From the NCBI GenBank assembly GCA_023105745.1, contig JALGQZ010000004.1, positions 33,994,437 to 34,058,436 on the forward strand: a stretch of 64,000 nt of DNA, in the 5' to 3' direction. Origin of the DNA: Austropuccinia psidii. Lineage: Eukaryota; Basidiomycota; Pucciniomycetes; Pucciniales; Sphaerophragmiaceae. A program made the position numbers and the translations under genes. Positions within the stretch are counted from its first letter, which is position 1. Every line of letters begins with the position of its first letter. The notes below the pieces were generated by a model. It did no database searches. It had not been told where the DNA came from and saw only the letters and a program-made list of their open reading frames with translations. This document shows positions 1 to 13,078 of the stretch, in pieces.

Positions 1-1068
1 AGCTGCATGTTGGAGCACTCTTTATGGGGATGGGATGGTGAAAAAATCATTGTATGGCTCGATGCCTTGACGATTGAAGAAAATCGCCAAAATCAACTTC
101 AGATGGATAATTTTAATGAGGAATTGAGCGATTTCAAACTTGTAAAGGGAACTTTGACTATTCCTCTTAACTTTCATCCTTTATGTAAGCCATAGTGACT
201 TCTTTTTTAATAATCTATTATTAAATTGCTCATCTATCTGACTTTTTAGCTGTCTTAATGGATAAAGGAATCATAATTGGTGTTGAAAATGAGACATTAG
301 TAAAAAAATCATTAAATTTTGCTATCTTTAGGATAGTTACTAAGGTGAAGTGATTATTCATCTTAAAAAAAAGGAAAACTAGTCGATCAAACTAAAAACA
401 TAAAACCTCTTTTTATAGACTCATTTATTTATTCATCACATCATTCGATTTTATCTAAGTCAAAATCAAATGTCAGAAGCTGTCGAATTTGGATCATACT
501 ATTCCGGTTTAGTTTATTTTAAACATTCATTAGAGATATTATTACATTCAGTGTTAGAAGATGAAGCCGAATCGAACCGTACCAAATTTAGTCTTGAACA
601 AGAAACATTGATCCCTAAAAAGGCATTGCCATTAGTAGCTGATTTTTTAGATCATTTTCCTGTAGCACTTGAAGTGGTAGTTGGTTGTGCAAGAAAAACT
701 GATGTAAAACTATGGAAATATTTATTTGAAACCATTGGTGAACCAAGAAAATTATTTGAAAAATCTCTGGAATTGGGCTTATTGAAAGTGGCAGCATCCT
801 ATCTTCTAGTTTTGCATTATTCCGATCAAGTCGAGTTAAATCAAGATGATTTAATTAAATTATTCAAAACTGGCTTAATTCAACAAGATTGGGAGGTTTG
901 TTACTTCAACTGCTTTGCTCCGCACAATTATCTAATTAAAAGCTAATATTCCTTTTTTTAAAGCTCTGTAAAGAATTAATTAGATTTTCGTTTTCTTTAG
1001 ATCATACTGGAAATATCTTGAGGAAAGTTTTAAATGAATCTGATATCAATATTAATTTAATTGAATGA
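1..1068 (+). CDS. RIC1: RIC1, Rab6/Ypt6 GEF subunit (3' end; N-terminus outside window)
   Basis: C-terminal RIC1 domain of the Ric1-Rgp1 guanine-nucleotide exchange factor, which activates the Rab GTPase Ypt6/Rab6 at the Golgi (family knowledge). I read four exons: <1-184, 250-344, 419-895 and 964-1068 (TGA at 1066-1068). The introns of 65, 74 and 68 nt start GT and end AG, and all junctions keep frame. Splicing restores the family signatures VLMDKGIIIG (exon 2), THLFIHHIIRFYL (start of exon 3), LVYFKHSLEILLHSVLEDEA, DFLDHFPVALEVVVGCARKT and QDWE|LCKELIRF across the last junction. Exon 3 must start at 419, because the first ATG there (470) would drop the conserved LFIHHIIR segment. The reading frame is open to the window edge, so the gene starts upstream. 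No disabling change is seen; this is probably the only functional host gene in the window. Confidence 0.93.
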
Positions 1069-1648
1069 ATTTGTAAAAGAACGGTTCATCAAAAAACCGA
1101 CTTTTTTCTTTTTGGTTTTAAATAATTTTAATTTTATGCTTTCGCCTCCCTTTTTTTGTTAGGGCGGTGACTTCATTTTCAACTTGTGAAAACCCAAAAA
1201 ATGTATAGCAAAATTGCCATGGCATTAATAATACCCGTTGTTGAATTAGCAATTCGTTTTACAAATTTAATGCTCATAATTACTGAAACATGGTTATTTC
1301 TTTGCTGCAAGTCGTGTCTATTTTTTGCAAACCGAAAATAGGCTGATGAACTGATTTCGTCATTTTTGGGAGAAGCCGATAACTTTGACAAACAACAAAG
1401 CACTTGTGAATAGTTCCTGATAAACTTTTGTGGGCATTAAATAAAATCCCGAGATGTTTTTTTATCTTGAAAGGTTCCTCGCAGGCAAGTACAACCACAT
1501 TGTAAAACTAATCACAATGCCAAAACAACAGGCGTACAGTGCCGCAGCATGTATTCGGACTCTTTCGTGAACAAAAAAAAATCGCACCAACCCTTCTTTT
1601 TTCAAAAAAAAGAAATGAGACATGTTTCATTGTGCAAGGAGTTTAACA
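1069..1648. other. RIC1 3' flank, no supported gene
   Basis: Just downstream of RIC1. Two overlapping minus-strand open frames (1179-1403 and 1280-1498) have no family signature I recognise. The first ends in a hydrophobic stretch (NAMAILLYIFWVF) that could be a membrane segment or chance. Composition is slightly less AT-rich than further right. I see no promoter or terminator I can defend. Confidence 0.4.
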
Positions 1649-2430
1649 TCATAACTTGCAGAATGAATTTACATTTATGGTAGTGCTTAAAATAAGAAAC
1701 AGGGCGCAATTATAAATATAAACAACGGAATAGAATACTAACAAAACTACATGGCTTGGCCAATGTGCAATATTAACAACCTTGTGAGACTTGGTTAATT
1801 CTACAATATGAGAGAAAGAAAGTGGCCTACCATTACTATTGATAACAGCATCCACGTGATTATGCATGCTGAATAGCAGTTTGTCCAGAAAACCTGGCAA
1901 TAATTCATCCCAAGCTGCCTGAATCACAGCTTGTAATTTGTCCATCATGCACAGATTATAATGCCTCACAACACAGCTCTTCATCATTCTCCAGATGTTT
2001 TCAATTGGGTTTAAGTCGGGAGAGTGAGCAGGCCAGGTGATTTTTTCAATATCATTGGTTTCACACCACTCATTTGATATTCTTGTGTGAATAGGAGCAC
2101 TGTCTTCCATTAGAGCAATGTGATGACATTCTTGGATGTTTGGGAAATTGACCATTGCATCATAAAACAGTCACAGATGGGTTCATAGACCTGTGCAATA
2201 AAACTTGCAGCCATCTGGGTCCCCTCAAGGAATACTAAGGAACCCTTCATCCTACCAATGAAAGACCCCCAAAAAATTATAGAACAACAGCCCAATCAGT
2301 GATTCACCTGCAGTTTTTCAAGCAAGTATTTCTCCGCACACATGCACCAAACTTGCACTTGGTTGACCTTCTTTCCTAATTTGAATAAAGACTCATCGGT
2401 CTAAACAATGTGAGCCTATGGTGGCAACAA
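1649..2430 (-). pseudogene. Tc1/mariner-type transposase relic 1 (DDE_3)
   Basis: Remnant of a cut-and-paste transposase of the Tc1/mariner superfamily, read on the minus strand. In order: a first catalytic block around 2390 (TDESLFKLGKK preceded by an in-frame TAG), a middle block at 2295-2160 (IIFWGSFIGRMKGSLVF), then after a frameshift near 2150 the second block ALMEDSAPIHT, where families usually have D-N-A. The third signature is WPAHSPDLNPIENIW with its catalytic Glu. A TGA around 2300 and the frameshift break the frame, and no N-terminal helix-turn-helix could be read. I did not find convincing terminal inverted repeats, so element ends are unknown. It is an inactive fossil. Confidence 0.8.
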
Positions 2431-3267
2431 TTTGCAAAATCCATTTGGTGTTGAAAATTGATTGGCTAGAGATATGGTTTTTTGGGTTTGATGCAAGATT
2501 GCTTACCCAAAAGGTAAATTTCTTTTCCAATGGTGCTGGTGTAAATGTTTTTCAGGATGAAATTTGAAATCTCTACCAGATTTTCCTCACAATGATTGAT
2601 GATATATGTGTCCAGATTCAATTAATCTTGGTTGTTCAAAATCAAAGGTTGGCCTGGTTTGAGGTTATTTTTCACAATCATCATGCTTATTAAATTTCTT
2701 TAAAGTATTTTATATGATCAATTTAACAATATTTTTTTTTTGGATTTTGAGATGGTCCAATATATAAAAAATTTGATATATTATTAATGTTTCTTAATTT
2801 GAAGATATTTAAGAATCTATTAAATTTGAATTGAGTGTCAATTTAAAAAAAATTTCATTATTTCAAAAAAAAAAAAAAAAAAAGAAAAAGAAAAAGAAAA
2901 TAAATCAAAATACTAAACATATTTAAGTTCATAAAAGTGAAATTAGAAAAAACTATTAATAATTTCAAAGGAAAAAAATAAAACAAGAAAATAATATATA
3001 TATATATATATATGTATAAATTTTAGTGAAAGAAAAATAAATTTAAATAATATTGAAAAAGATAAAATAATTTTTTTTGGAATAGTTTTGGTTTATTTTC
3101 TTATTGTAAATTGGCGGTTTTGTTGATCAAGCTATATATAGATACTGAAAAAAAATAAAGGGGAAAAAGCTAAAAAAAAAAAAAAGAAAAGAAAACAAGA
3201 AAAAACATCATGAAAAATTCAATTGGAATTAAGAACCTGTGCCTTGGGGCATGCCCAAATACATGCT
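2431..3267. other. AT-rich gap with simple repeats
   Basis: No coding signature. It holds an A-run near 2865-2883, a short (TA)n tract near 2995-3013 and further A-rich tracts near 3170. Confidence 0.6.
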
Positions 3268-3272
3268 ATGGG

Positions 3273-5285
3273 TGTAAGGTTTGACTATGAAACAATAAGT
3301 AAAAATTACTAATTTATTACTTATTGTACTCTGAATGTCCTTATGAATTGAATAAATAAGATTAAAAATATAATAATAATAAATAATTATTATTATTATG
3401 GCGTAAAATAATTATATTATTAAATAAATATAATAATATAATTTATATTATGAAAATATAATATAATAAATAAATATATTAATATATTTAAAAAGCTCTT
3501 AATTATTGTTACCAACAAATAATAAAGGCGTAAAAAATTGCTTTTTATTAATAAAAAACAATTAATAACAATAATATTACTAATATTAAAGTTATGAATT
3601 AATATAAATACTATTTATATTAATTAAAGAATTATTAAGAGAGTAATAATAGAGAAATTATTATAATAAGAGAAAATAACCTACTTTTAACACTTAATAT
3701 AATAATTTTGAAATATTTTACGCCAAAAAATATAAATACAACTTTTTCAAATTGTATTTACAATAAAAATAAAGAAAATTACAAATTATTCTGGATTTTA
3801 ATTTGGAAATGAGTTTTTAAAGAGATTTTTAGCAAAAAAAATTAAATAAATGATTTAATCACGTCAAAATAGATTATTACAACAAGGTGGTCTTTGGTCT
3901 TTAATAATATAATAGTCTTATATATAAAGAATAAAGAAATTACCTTTGCTTTAATTGATTTAATGTTTTTGATGTGTCTGAGGGGAAAATAGAGTAAAAA
4001 GAGCTCTATTTATAGTAAATACCTCCCTCCTAGAGTCCAACAGGCTTCTAGTAGACGTGTACTGATCATACCCACTGGAATTGATCAATATTTTAAGGTT
4101 TGGAGATGATTACATCATTATCAAACCATATTACATCATTATTACACCATTATTTAGAGTTATCACTATAACTCTAAGTTTGATGACATCAGAGGCTTGG
4201 CAGAACCCCAAATTTCGTGGATTTTATTAGTTTTAATCATAAACTAATAGTATTCACCAATTTTATCACTCTTAAGACTGTTAAACTTAAATTAAGGTTA
4301 CTGTGAGTGATCATAACTGCTCAAATTAAGCTCAAACTTTGATCCTCAATAACTTTTAAGATTTAAACGCTACAGCAATTCATAGAGTGAATTATAATAG
4401 CCTGGCATAACCTTATTATGCTGCCAAGAGCTTTTCATTATATCATCAAAACTCTAATTTTGATGATTTTTCTTGTAACTCATCTTTTCTGTCGAAATTC
4501 AATATTTTAAACTTCAAACCTTGATTTCAGGGGGTTATACCCTGAATTTAATAATAAAAATTACATATTTCTTCACGAATGAACTAGTAGAATCCAACTG
4601 TATACTTTTTTTTTAAGTTTGGAACACTTTCACAACAAAGTGGTCAACAGCTCTGTTGATTTTTATCAATATTTCATCATAGGTTTTAACCTTGTTTATA
4701 ATTTGTAAAATAAAGTTCTTATCTGTGTTCTTACAGTAATTACGTGGTAACTTTATCTTTGGTTCATCATTCTATCATGTATAGTTTAGGAGATATTAGC
4801 TATGATCCTTGAATATATGCGTTGACCAAAAAAGTGCATATATTCAGGTTAATTCCTTAAGTATTAACTTTGGAAATTAGCTTATTAATTGTTTTATGTG
4901 TGGATTTTCATGGGAAATCCACTGGTACAGTTTATTTTACATGTTGTTTCATTAGTTCTTGAGATAAATAAGGTTTTATGGTTTTTATAAGGTATTATAC
5001 CTTATAATTCATTAAATATTGACTTTACAGATATGCCATAAAAATGGTATATGTGTATTTTACCATGGGGAATCCAATGGTATAATTTATTTTACATTTT
5101 GATTCATTGGTTTTTAAGTTGAACCAATTTTTGTACCAATTTATGGTATTTTTTGTATATTTAAGTAATTATTTTTAATGTATAATTATTCTAAGTAATT
5201 TTAATATAATTATATTAAAGGTATAATTATTCTGAGTCTTTTTTGTTACCTTATTGGGTATGTGGTCATATCTCAAAGGCTCACA
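3273..5285 (-). mobile_element. Solo LTR of the Ty3-A superfamily, TSD ATGGG
   Basis: Starts TGTAAGGTTTGACTATGAAA, almost the same as the Ty3-A LTR at 7281, and ends ATCTCAAAGGCTCACA, matching the other LTR end. It is flanked by a perfect 5-bp duplication ATGGG (3268-3272 and 5286-5290). There are no internal gag-pol remains, so it is a solo LTR left by recombination between two LTRs. The interior has diverged from Ty3-A, so it is an older or sister subfamily. Orientation is inferred from Ty3-A, whose LTR reads TGTGAGCC to CTTACA in the sense direction. Confidence 0.9.
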
Positions 5286-5689
5286 ATGGGGAACTTTACA
5301 GTAGAGTGACAATGCTGTCCATCCACTTTGTCAAATAAGTCTGTCCAAATTTGATTTTTTGTTGAATATTTATATTCATATATATATACATAAGATCCTT
5401 CAAATAATAATTATTTTACCTCAAAAATTTATCAATAGTAATATAACTCAATTGGTTGACTCAAAAATTGTAAATTCAATTTGTATTCACTTTATTTTAA
5501 TTTAATTTTTTTTTTATAAACTGATATGAATAAATCAAAAAAAACACTAAATTTTTTATGTTTGTTTGTAAGACAATTTAATAATAATTTTTAAATTACT
5601 ACTAATTCTAAGTAGGAGAGGACTTTTGATGAAAAATAATTAAAATATAAATAAGTACTACCATCTGGTAGAAGCCCCATGTTGATTGA

Positions 5690-6204
5690 TAATTAAGTAA
5701 TTGTTGGGAGTGTTATTCCAGGAATTCTGCACAGAAGGTTATAATTCTTGGATAGTTTTTGGGTGGAATCACTTGTGAACCAGAACCTTAATCTTATTCC
5801 AAGAATTCTTGATTGGATTAAAATCTGGTTAATTTTAAAGCCATTAAAATTTAAGAATTTGTTTCCCTTTTTTTCAATTGATTAGATAGGAGAAAAGTAG
5901 TATATAATGGAGAATTATTTTCACATAATATAAATTTGTTTCAACCTTAAAATTTGGAATTAATTTAATAATAATTGATAAAATTTTAGTAACTCAGGCT
6001 CATAATTTTTTTTTATTAAATATTGATTTTGACATGAGTTAGGCCACATAATGACAATTTTGGACCTGTTAACATCTGAAAATTCTTCCCAAACCATAAT
6101 GTACTGAAATCCACTATGATTCTGGGATACTTGAAATTCAAGTAAGTATTTCTTATCCTTAGTTCTCCAAAAATGTGTTTTAAGTCATATTTTTTCCCAA
6201 TCAA
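5690..6204 (-). pseudogene. Tc1/mariner-type transposase relic 2
   Basis: On the minus strand, degenerate frames give FQYIMVWEEFSDV (the usual VWGxF block) around 6120-6080. After frameshifts, PDFNPIKNSWNKIKV and KTIQEL follow around 5830-5760. That is the conserved SPDLNPIENxW to TIQEL end of Tc1/mariner transposases. There are multiple stops and no intact frame. The sequence differs from the relic at 1649, so it is a separate element. Ends and inverted repeats were not resolved. Confidence 0.6.
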
Positions 6205-7275
6205 AAATTTGATTTATTCATTTAAATTACTTTTTTGTTTAATATTCCATGGTCCAATTAAAACTCAAACCTCTTATCAAAATTATAAGGTTTTAAATTC
6301 AATTTGACAATGGAATTTTGTTAAAAAAAATAAAATACCTTTTTTTTATGAAGGAATTGAAATAAAATATTTGTCACTACAATATACTATTTTATTAATA
6401 CTGAATTTGGGTATAAAATATAAAAAATGAATTAATATTTCATTAAAACCATTTTAGTTAGCTATCAATTTAGAAAATCTAGTTATATATATTTCTAGTT
6501 TTTGATGAAAATCTAATTAATAGTTAATATTAACCTAATTATCATTAATGTTAAAGTTATTCTATAATAATAATAATAATAATTATTATTTTTAGTATAA
6601 TTAAAAAAAAATTGGAAACCCCCCTCCCCCAAAAAAAAAGAACTAAATACCAATAATAGTAATAATGAACATTTTCATAATTAATTTATACATTTATATA
6701 TATATAGATAGAGAGAGGAAAGGATAAGAATTAATATATAGAATTAAATTTACTAAAATAAATATAATAATTCAAGTTAGTTTTTTAAAATAAATAGATA
6801 TATATATATATATGTTTTTTCAAAAAAAAAAAAAAGGAAAAAAAATCAAAATAGAAAAAGGTAAAAAATTAATAAATTAAAAAAAAACAATTTAAGAATT
6901 TCATAAATATTTAAATTATTTTTGAGTAAAATATATTCTCTCAAAAAAACTTTTTTTTTTTTAAGTAAGAAACAAGAAGATTTAAAAGCCCAGACATATT
7001 GAAAAATAAAATAAAATAAAACTATACAGTTATCTACCCAGATTATTAATTTTTGAAATTATTTTACACTTTATAAGTAATGATTTTTTTTTCTTTTTTA
7101 CTTTGAAAAAAAGTTATAAAACCATTAAAAAATAAAAGAAAAAAAAATAAATTTTCTCTTTTAAACTCCCTCTATTTTTTTAAAAATAAATCGTTTTGAC
7201 TAAATAAATTTATTTGTGAGTTTTTTAAATTTTACTCCAAGTCAAAAAACAAAAATTAAACTCAATTTTTTGTTT
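6205..7275. repeat. AT-rich low-complexity gap
   Basis: Extremely AT-rich, with (AAT)n near 6570, (TA)n near 6700 and 6800, and many A or T runs. No gene seen. Confidence 0.6.
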
Positions 7276-7280
7276 GTTTT

Positions 7281-9175
7281 TGTAAGATTTGACTATGAAA
7301 CTGATGATAATATCACTATTAATCAACAGTACTGTGTCTGTTCTTATGAAATATAATAATAAAATATTATTATAACCACAATTAAATAATTAAAGAATTA
7401 TTTCTTTCACATGTTAAGCACTACTAGTGATTTTAACAGTGAGCAAGTAATTGTCTACTAGAATCAATTACAAGAAGATTTTAATAATAAAACTTCTTTT
7501 ATTAAAATAATAAAATTATTTTAATATATAATTATCTTTTGCAAGAATAATTATAATGATAATTATTGAAGAAAACTAATTTTAGAGAAAAACTTTAAGA
7601 ATTAAAGATAAATCACTCACTAATATTCCAAAGAGCTTATTGAAAGATAAGATAGAGAGATTTGACGTGGAATTGTGGATTTAAGGATCAAAAATGGATT
7701 TATAACAGTATTACAACAATATATAGCTGGATTCTATGATTTCACGTCTTTCTGATTTAAAACACTTAAGAATAGCTGTAACTAATACTTACTTGTTGGT
7801 AATAATGATTTAAATGATAATAAGATGATGATGTGAAAAAAAACAGCAAGAAGAGGCCTCTTTTAAGTCAACGACAGCTCACAGAGGCATGCCATGGAGC
7901 AAACTGAAAAACCAGTGAGTGAGAAAACAATAAACCCTTTTGGATTATTGATTGCATCATCTGTTGTCACATTAGATTATCACAATTACTTCATTGATGC
8001 TTTTACGTGACTACTAACCCCAATATGGTTAAGAATAAAAGGAGTAACATCTGTAAATCTTCTTTTATTCCAAAATAATAATTGATTTCTCAAAGTTATC
8101 AATGTTATTGCCAATTTCATCACAGGTTGTAATTACTGTGAATTTTTGAAGATTCAGTGTTTCACTTAGAATAGTCAAAAATGGACTGTAAGTAAAACGT
8201 TTAATTTTACTAGTAAAACTGTAATTATTTTTTGGTTTTACCATAGATAATATAGTTCTCCATTAGTTCTGAAAGTTTCAGAAGGATTCATTAAGAATTG
8301 TATTTTTAACAAATTTTTGAAGTTTTTACCTCATTTCTATGTAGAATTGCAAATATCAGTGTTTCACTGGTTGCTATGAGGTAAATCAATGGATACAAGT
8401 CCAAAAAGGGTTTTAATTACTCTTTTGGGGTTTATCCATGGAAAGTAATTAAGAATTGACATGGTTACAGGAGTCTAAGTAGCTCTTTACCTCCTTGGCA
8501 TGTCAAAATAGCAGGTTATTTGCTATTTTCTTAAGTTTTACTGTAGTTGTAACATGGTAACCAAGTTTGCAAAAGGTTTTAGTTTACCAATTAGGCCAAG
8601 ATCAGCCATGGATCCAAGCTTTGGAGCTGTCCACGCCTCTGAGGCCTCAGAAGTTGGGTACCCTGGCTCTCTTTGATGTCTTTTGTCCCCTTGCTTATTT
8701 TTTACGTCAAAATAGAAATTTAAGCTTAAAGTGAGATATCCACTATGGGTGTACCAAAAGTCCATGTAAGAATACCATGATATTAAGTGCTCAAAACATG
8801 CATAACACTATTCTTAGTGTATATGTAACATGGGATTTCTCACTTTCCCATTATTTTGGTGTGAAATTAAGAAAAACAAAAATTTTCACGGATCTTTTAT
8901 GTGGTATTGAAGTATTTTCCATTTTACCACCTCAAAGAGTTAATTTGAGCTTATTCACTCTATGGAGCTACCCTAGGTGAATTTTAGTGTAGAATCCAAA
9001 TTTGGTATTCAATCCATGGATTTACTTACTCAATAAAACGTTATTCATCTTTTCTGAAATTAAAAATGATGAATTTTGGATATATGCATGACGTATGAGT
9101 TATGCATAATTCAAAATTTATTTTCAAGATAATTGTGGCCTATTTGGGTATGTAAAATATACCTCAAGGCTCACA
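7281..9175 (-). repeat. Ty3-A 3' LTR
   Basis: 1895-bp LTR with TG...CA ends. It is nearly identical over its length to the copy at 15579-17487; visible differences are mostly substitutions plus a 14-nt tandem duplication present only in the other copy. Short open frames inside it occur in both LTRs and carry no protein signature. Confidence 0.95.
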
Positions 9176-9319
9176 TTCCCTCCCACCAAAAAATAAAATT
9201 GTACTAAAATTTTATCAATGATAGAAATAATAAAAAGCCCCAAAGGGGGGTTAATTTCCACTGTACAACCTCTTTACATTACTCAGATCAAGTAATTTAA
9301 AGCACATTTATAGACATAT

Positions 9320-10864
9320 TCAGGCTTGTGGCCTTCTTTCATGTCTAAATCTTCTCAAGAGTTTATCTGAGTCAGGTATATCTGATTCTGCCAGCCATTC
9401 ATCTTCATGTACTGGATTTCTATATCTGACAAGATATTCTCTCTGATTTTTACCCCTAAGTCTCTTTTCTTTAATGACTTTTCTTATCTTTTTGTCTTCA
9501 TTCTGTTCCACTGGTGGGAAAGTCAAAGGAGTTGGGTTTCTTAGAGGAAACAATTCTTTATCATCTGGTTGATAAGGTTTTATCAAGCTGACTGGAAAAG
9601 TGGGGTGTTTATTTTACAATTCACCACTCAATTCCACTTGAACTGCATTGGTTCCATGTAAGGCAACAATAACAAAAGGTCCTACATAAGAATCTTTAAG
9701 TTTCTTTGGGCCTTTGATATTATTAAAATTTAAGGTTGAAACTAGAACTAAGTCCCCTACTTTGAAGTCTGGTACTTTATGACTCTTGTCCCACTTCTGT
9801 TTTGCATAATCAAAAGAATCATCCATACTCTGTTTTGCATGATGTTTTACTTTATCAAGCATTATCTTGAAGCTGGAAGATTTAGGATGAATGTCAATCA
9901 AGTCTTTCCTCAGTGTGTCTGTTGGGAGTCTTGGATTCCATCCTTTTTCTAAAATAGCAGGAGTTTGTCCTGTGGAAGAATGGACTGATGTCTTGTATGC
10001 CAATTCTAATGCAGGTCTCAGAGTGCACCAGTAATGGGAAAAGCCATCTGAGTCTTTGAATCCTAACCCATAAGCACAAAATCTCCTGATCATGTCTTCT
10101 AAAGTTTGAATCATCCTCTCTGCTAGCCCATCTGTCTGAGGGTGATATGCTGTAGAGAATGATAACTTAGTCCCAATCAATCTATGAAGATTGGTCCAAA
10201 GTGCAGATGTGAACTTGGGATCTCTGTCACTTATGATATTCTTAAATAATCCTGTATGAGAAATAACTCTACTCCATAGAAGAAGAGCTGTATCCATAGC
10301 AGTGTCATCTTTATGACATGGTAATAATATGGGAGTTTTTCTATATCTGTCTACAATGACTAAACAAGCATTACAACTTTTGTCACCACTTGGAGGAAGT
10401 GCTGTGACCCAATCCATGTGAAAAGCTTCCCAAGGGGATTTTGGTTCTTGAATATGGATCATAAGTCCAAATTTCTTGCCTGTACTCCTGTTTGCTTTTT
10501 GGCATCTGTCACAGGTATGGCAATATTCAATGGTTTCTTTTCTCCAAGATGGCCACCATGCACAGTTCTTTACTTTTTCAAGTGTTCTGTCTTCTGACAG
10601 GTGTCCAGAGTAGATGCTATCATGGCATTCATGAAGAATTGTATTGATAAGCAATCTGCTGCATAATGTCATTACACAAGAATGTTTGGTTCTGTGGTAA
10701 ATAATCCCATCAAACAAGTGAAATCTCTCTTCAGAATATGAATTTCTCCAAACTTCATCTAGTGCATTGACAAAAGATGTATCTTTGCAGTCTTTATCTA
10801 ATAAAGAAGTCAAGATATGGAAATTCTTGTCTTGATTCTAAGATTCTCTGACCTCTTCAAAGAA
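9320..10864 (-). pseudogene. Ty3-A integrase with C-terminal chromodomain-like tail, decayed
   Basis: The zinc-binding HHCC module reads HECHDSIYSGH...CHTCDRC (10640-10500). The DDE core shows FHMDWVTALPP (D), IISDRDPKFTSALW (D) and AYHPQTDGLAERMIQTLE (E), all catalytic residues present. A C-terminal barrel-like part (KVGDLVLVSTLNF, LKDSYVGPFVI) follows. At 9480-9330 a chromodomain-like stretch contains GKNQREYLVRYRN and DEWLAESDI, ending in RRFRHERR. In known chromoviruses this tail steers integration toward marked chromatin. Stops at 10840 (TAG) and 9616 (TAA) interrupt it; the true end is the stop at 9322-9320. Confidence 0.9.
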
Positions 10865-13078
10865 TTAAGTCCCAATATCAGTTATATTAATCCCTTCAAT
10901 TGGAATCTGTGGTTCAGCTTCCAAGGGTACATAAGCTGGGTTATCAGGAGTGTTGGCTAATGCCCACCTGCTAAGTCCATCAGCATTCTTGTGAATGTTT
11001 CCTGCTTTGTGGACTATAGTAATGTTTCCTCTATATTCCTGAATGGCTATTTGCCATCTCAACATGTGTCTGTTGGGAGTCTTCATGTTAAGAAGTGATT
11101 TTACTTCATTACAGTCAGTTATCACTTCAAAAACACTGCCATCAAGATAATAGTGTAATTTCTCAAGTGCCCATACCAAACATGCACAATCCATTTGGCT
11201 TGCACCATATCTGGCTTCTGTTGGTTTGATTTGCCTTGAGATGTAACAAACTGGTCCTTCTGTAGGTTTGTCATCAATAATTTGGACTTGATGTAGGGCT
11301 TCCCCTAATCCATCTCCACATGCATAAATGTAAAATTTAGAAGGAATATTCCAGTCAGGCATGAGTAGTAAAGGGGCCTCTGTAAGAGCTCTCCTTATCT
11401 TTTCATAAGCTTTTATTCTCTCCTGTGTCATCTCAAATACAATCTGTTGATCACAGATTCTATAAAGTGACTTGGCTAGAATTGCAAAGTCTTTCAAGTG
11501 CTGCCTATAATAACTGGAAAAACCAAGAAAAGACATCATTTCTTTTTTATTCTGGGGTATTGGCTTAAGTAACACTGCTTCTACTTTGTTTTTGTCAATA
11601 CCCAAGCTTAAACCAGAAACAATATGTCCTAATGATTTGAGTTCTTCAAAACCAAAATTGAATTTCTTAAGTGAAATTTTCATGTTCACTTATGCAATTT
11701 TGTGAAGTACTCTTGTAAGTCTTTCAAGGTGTAAGGACCAAGAGTCAGAACATATGATAATATCATCAATATAAATGATAAGCCATACTTCAGAGAATTC
11801 TGTGGGAAAGATGGTATTCATCATTCTTTGATAATGGGATGGGGCATTTTTAATGCCAAATGGCATTCTAAGATACTCATAAATACCACAGTGAGTGATA
11901 ATTCTAAGTATTTTCTTAGCTTTGGGCATCAAAACATTTTGATGAAATCCTTTCAATGCATCCATTGATGTTATATACTTGGCTTTAGATAATTGAGTCA
12001 AGGTTTCTTGAATTCTAGGGATTGGATACCTATCTGGAACTGTGTAGGTATTCAATGCCCTAAAATCTCCAACCATTCTTGACTTATCATTATGCCAGGC
12101 AATAATAACAGGTGTTGTTACTTCAACTTCCTCATTATGGCCTACTTTCCTTAGTACACCAAGCTGGATTAACTCTTGGATGTGTTTTTCCAAGGCTTCT
12201 CTAGCTCTGGGACTGGCTGGATAAGCTGGTCTTCTAAGTACTGGAGGATATGGTCTGTCAATATTAAGAGTAATATCAACTTCATGTCCCGTTATAGCAC
12301 CTAATGGTTCATTATCAGAGGAAAATGCATTATTGTATGTGTATAACACATTAATAAGTTCATTCCTCATCTTTGGTGACAATGATGCATTAATTTGTGC
12401 TTCAACAAGTTGATTAGACACAAATTCATCTTTGTAAGTATCCTTGACAGAAGATACTACAGATATTTGTTTTGGCATATTGGAAAAAGAAAATTTTTGT
12501 CTTTTGTTATCCCCAATTGTGAAATATCTGTTTTTATGGTTATTGATATCAATACCATAAATATTCAAGTAATCATTTCCAAGAATGATGTGCTGAGATG
12601 TGCAATTATCCATTACCACAATCTCAGTTTTCATCCTCACACTTCCTGCTGGATGTGAAAATACAAGATTAGTGTCCAATATACCTAAGGGGTACATATT
12701 GTTACTGGAACTACTAAATTGCACACCTTCTATTGGTAATAGATGGTTTTTCCATTCAGGAAGTATAATTTGGAGATAATCTTTGCCTACACAAGTGCAA
12801 AATGCCCCTGTATCCAAATTTACTTTGGCTTCAATATCACTCATCAAAACTGATGTGATACAGGATGCTCCAGCAGTGTAACCCTTTCCTCTAGCAGGTT
12901 TTGTTTTACACATTCTGGCATCTTCAATATTGATCAGGTTTCAGCAATCCTCACTGTACTGTGGCAAGTGGGTATGGACTTCTGTGACCTCAAAGAAAGC
13001 TGTAATTTTTTCAATGGGATATTCCTCCACTGGTGTATCCCCAGAGACTTCAGAATCTTGATCAGACTCCTCTCTCTC
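10865..13078 (-). pseudogene. Ty3-A protease, reverse transcriptase and RNase H, decayed
   Basis: Continues the gag frame. The aspartic protease active site is VNLDTGAFCTCVG near 12820. RT carries MVGDFRALNTYTVPDRYPIP, LRMPFGIKNAPSHYQ and the catalytic IIYIDDIIICSDS at about 11770. The RT connection reads [17 protein letters not shown] and [13 protein letters not shown]. RNase H starts at [18 protein letters not shown], where families have a catalytic Asp instead of the Ala-Cys seen here, and continues through [13 protein letters not shown] and [10 protein letters not shown]. In-frame stops: TGA at 12943, TAA at 11692, TAA at 10867. Apart from these single codons the frame is intact, which suggests moderate age. 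Confidence 0.92.

Noticed and set aside
1179..1498. Minus-strand ORFs next to RIC1
   Set aside because: Overlapping frames with no recognised domain; kept only as a note on the flank.
8777..8980. Small ORF conserved in both Ty3-A LTRs (8777 and 17075)
   Set aside because: Conservation only reflects LTR identity, and the frame differs at its end between copies.
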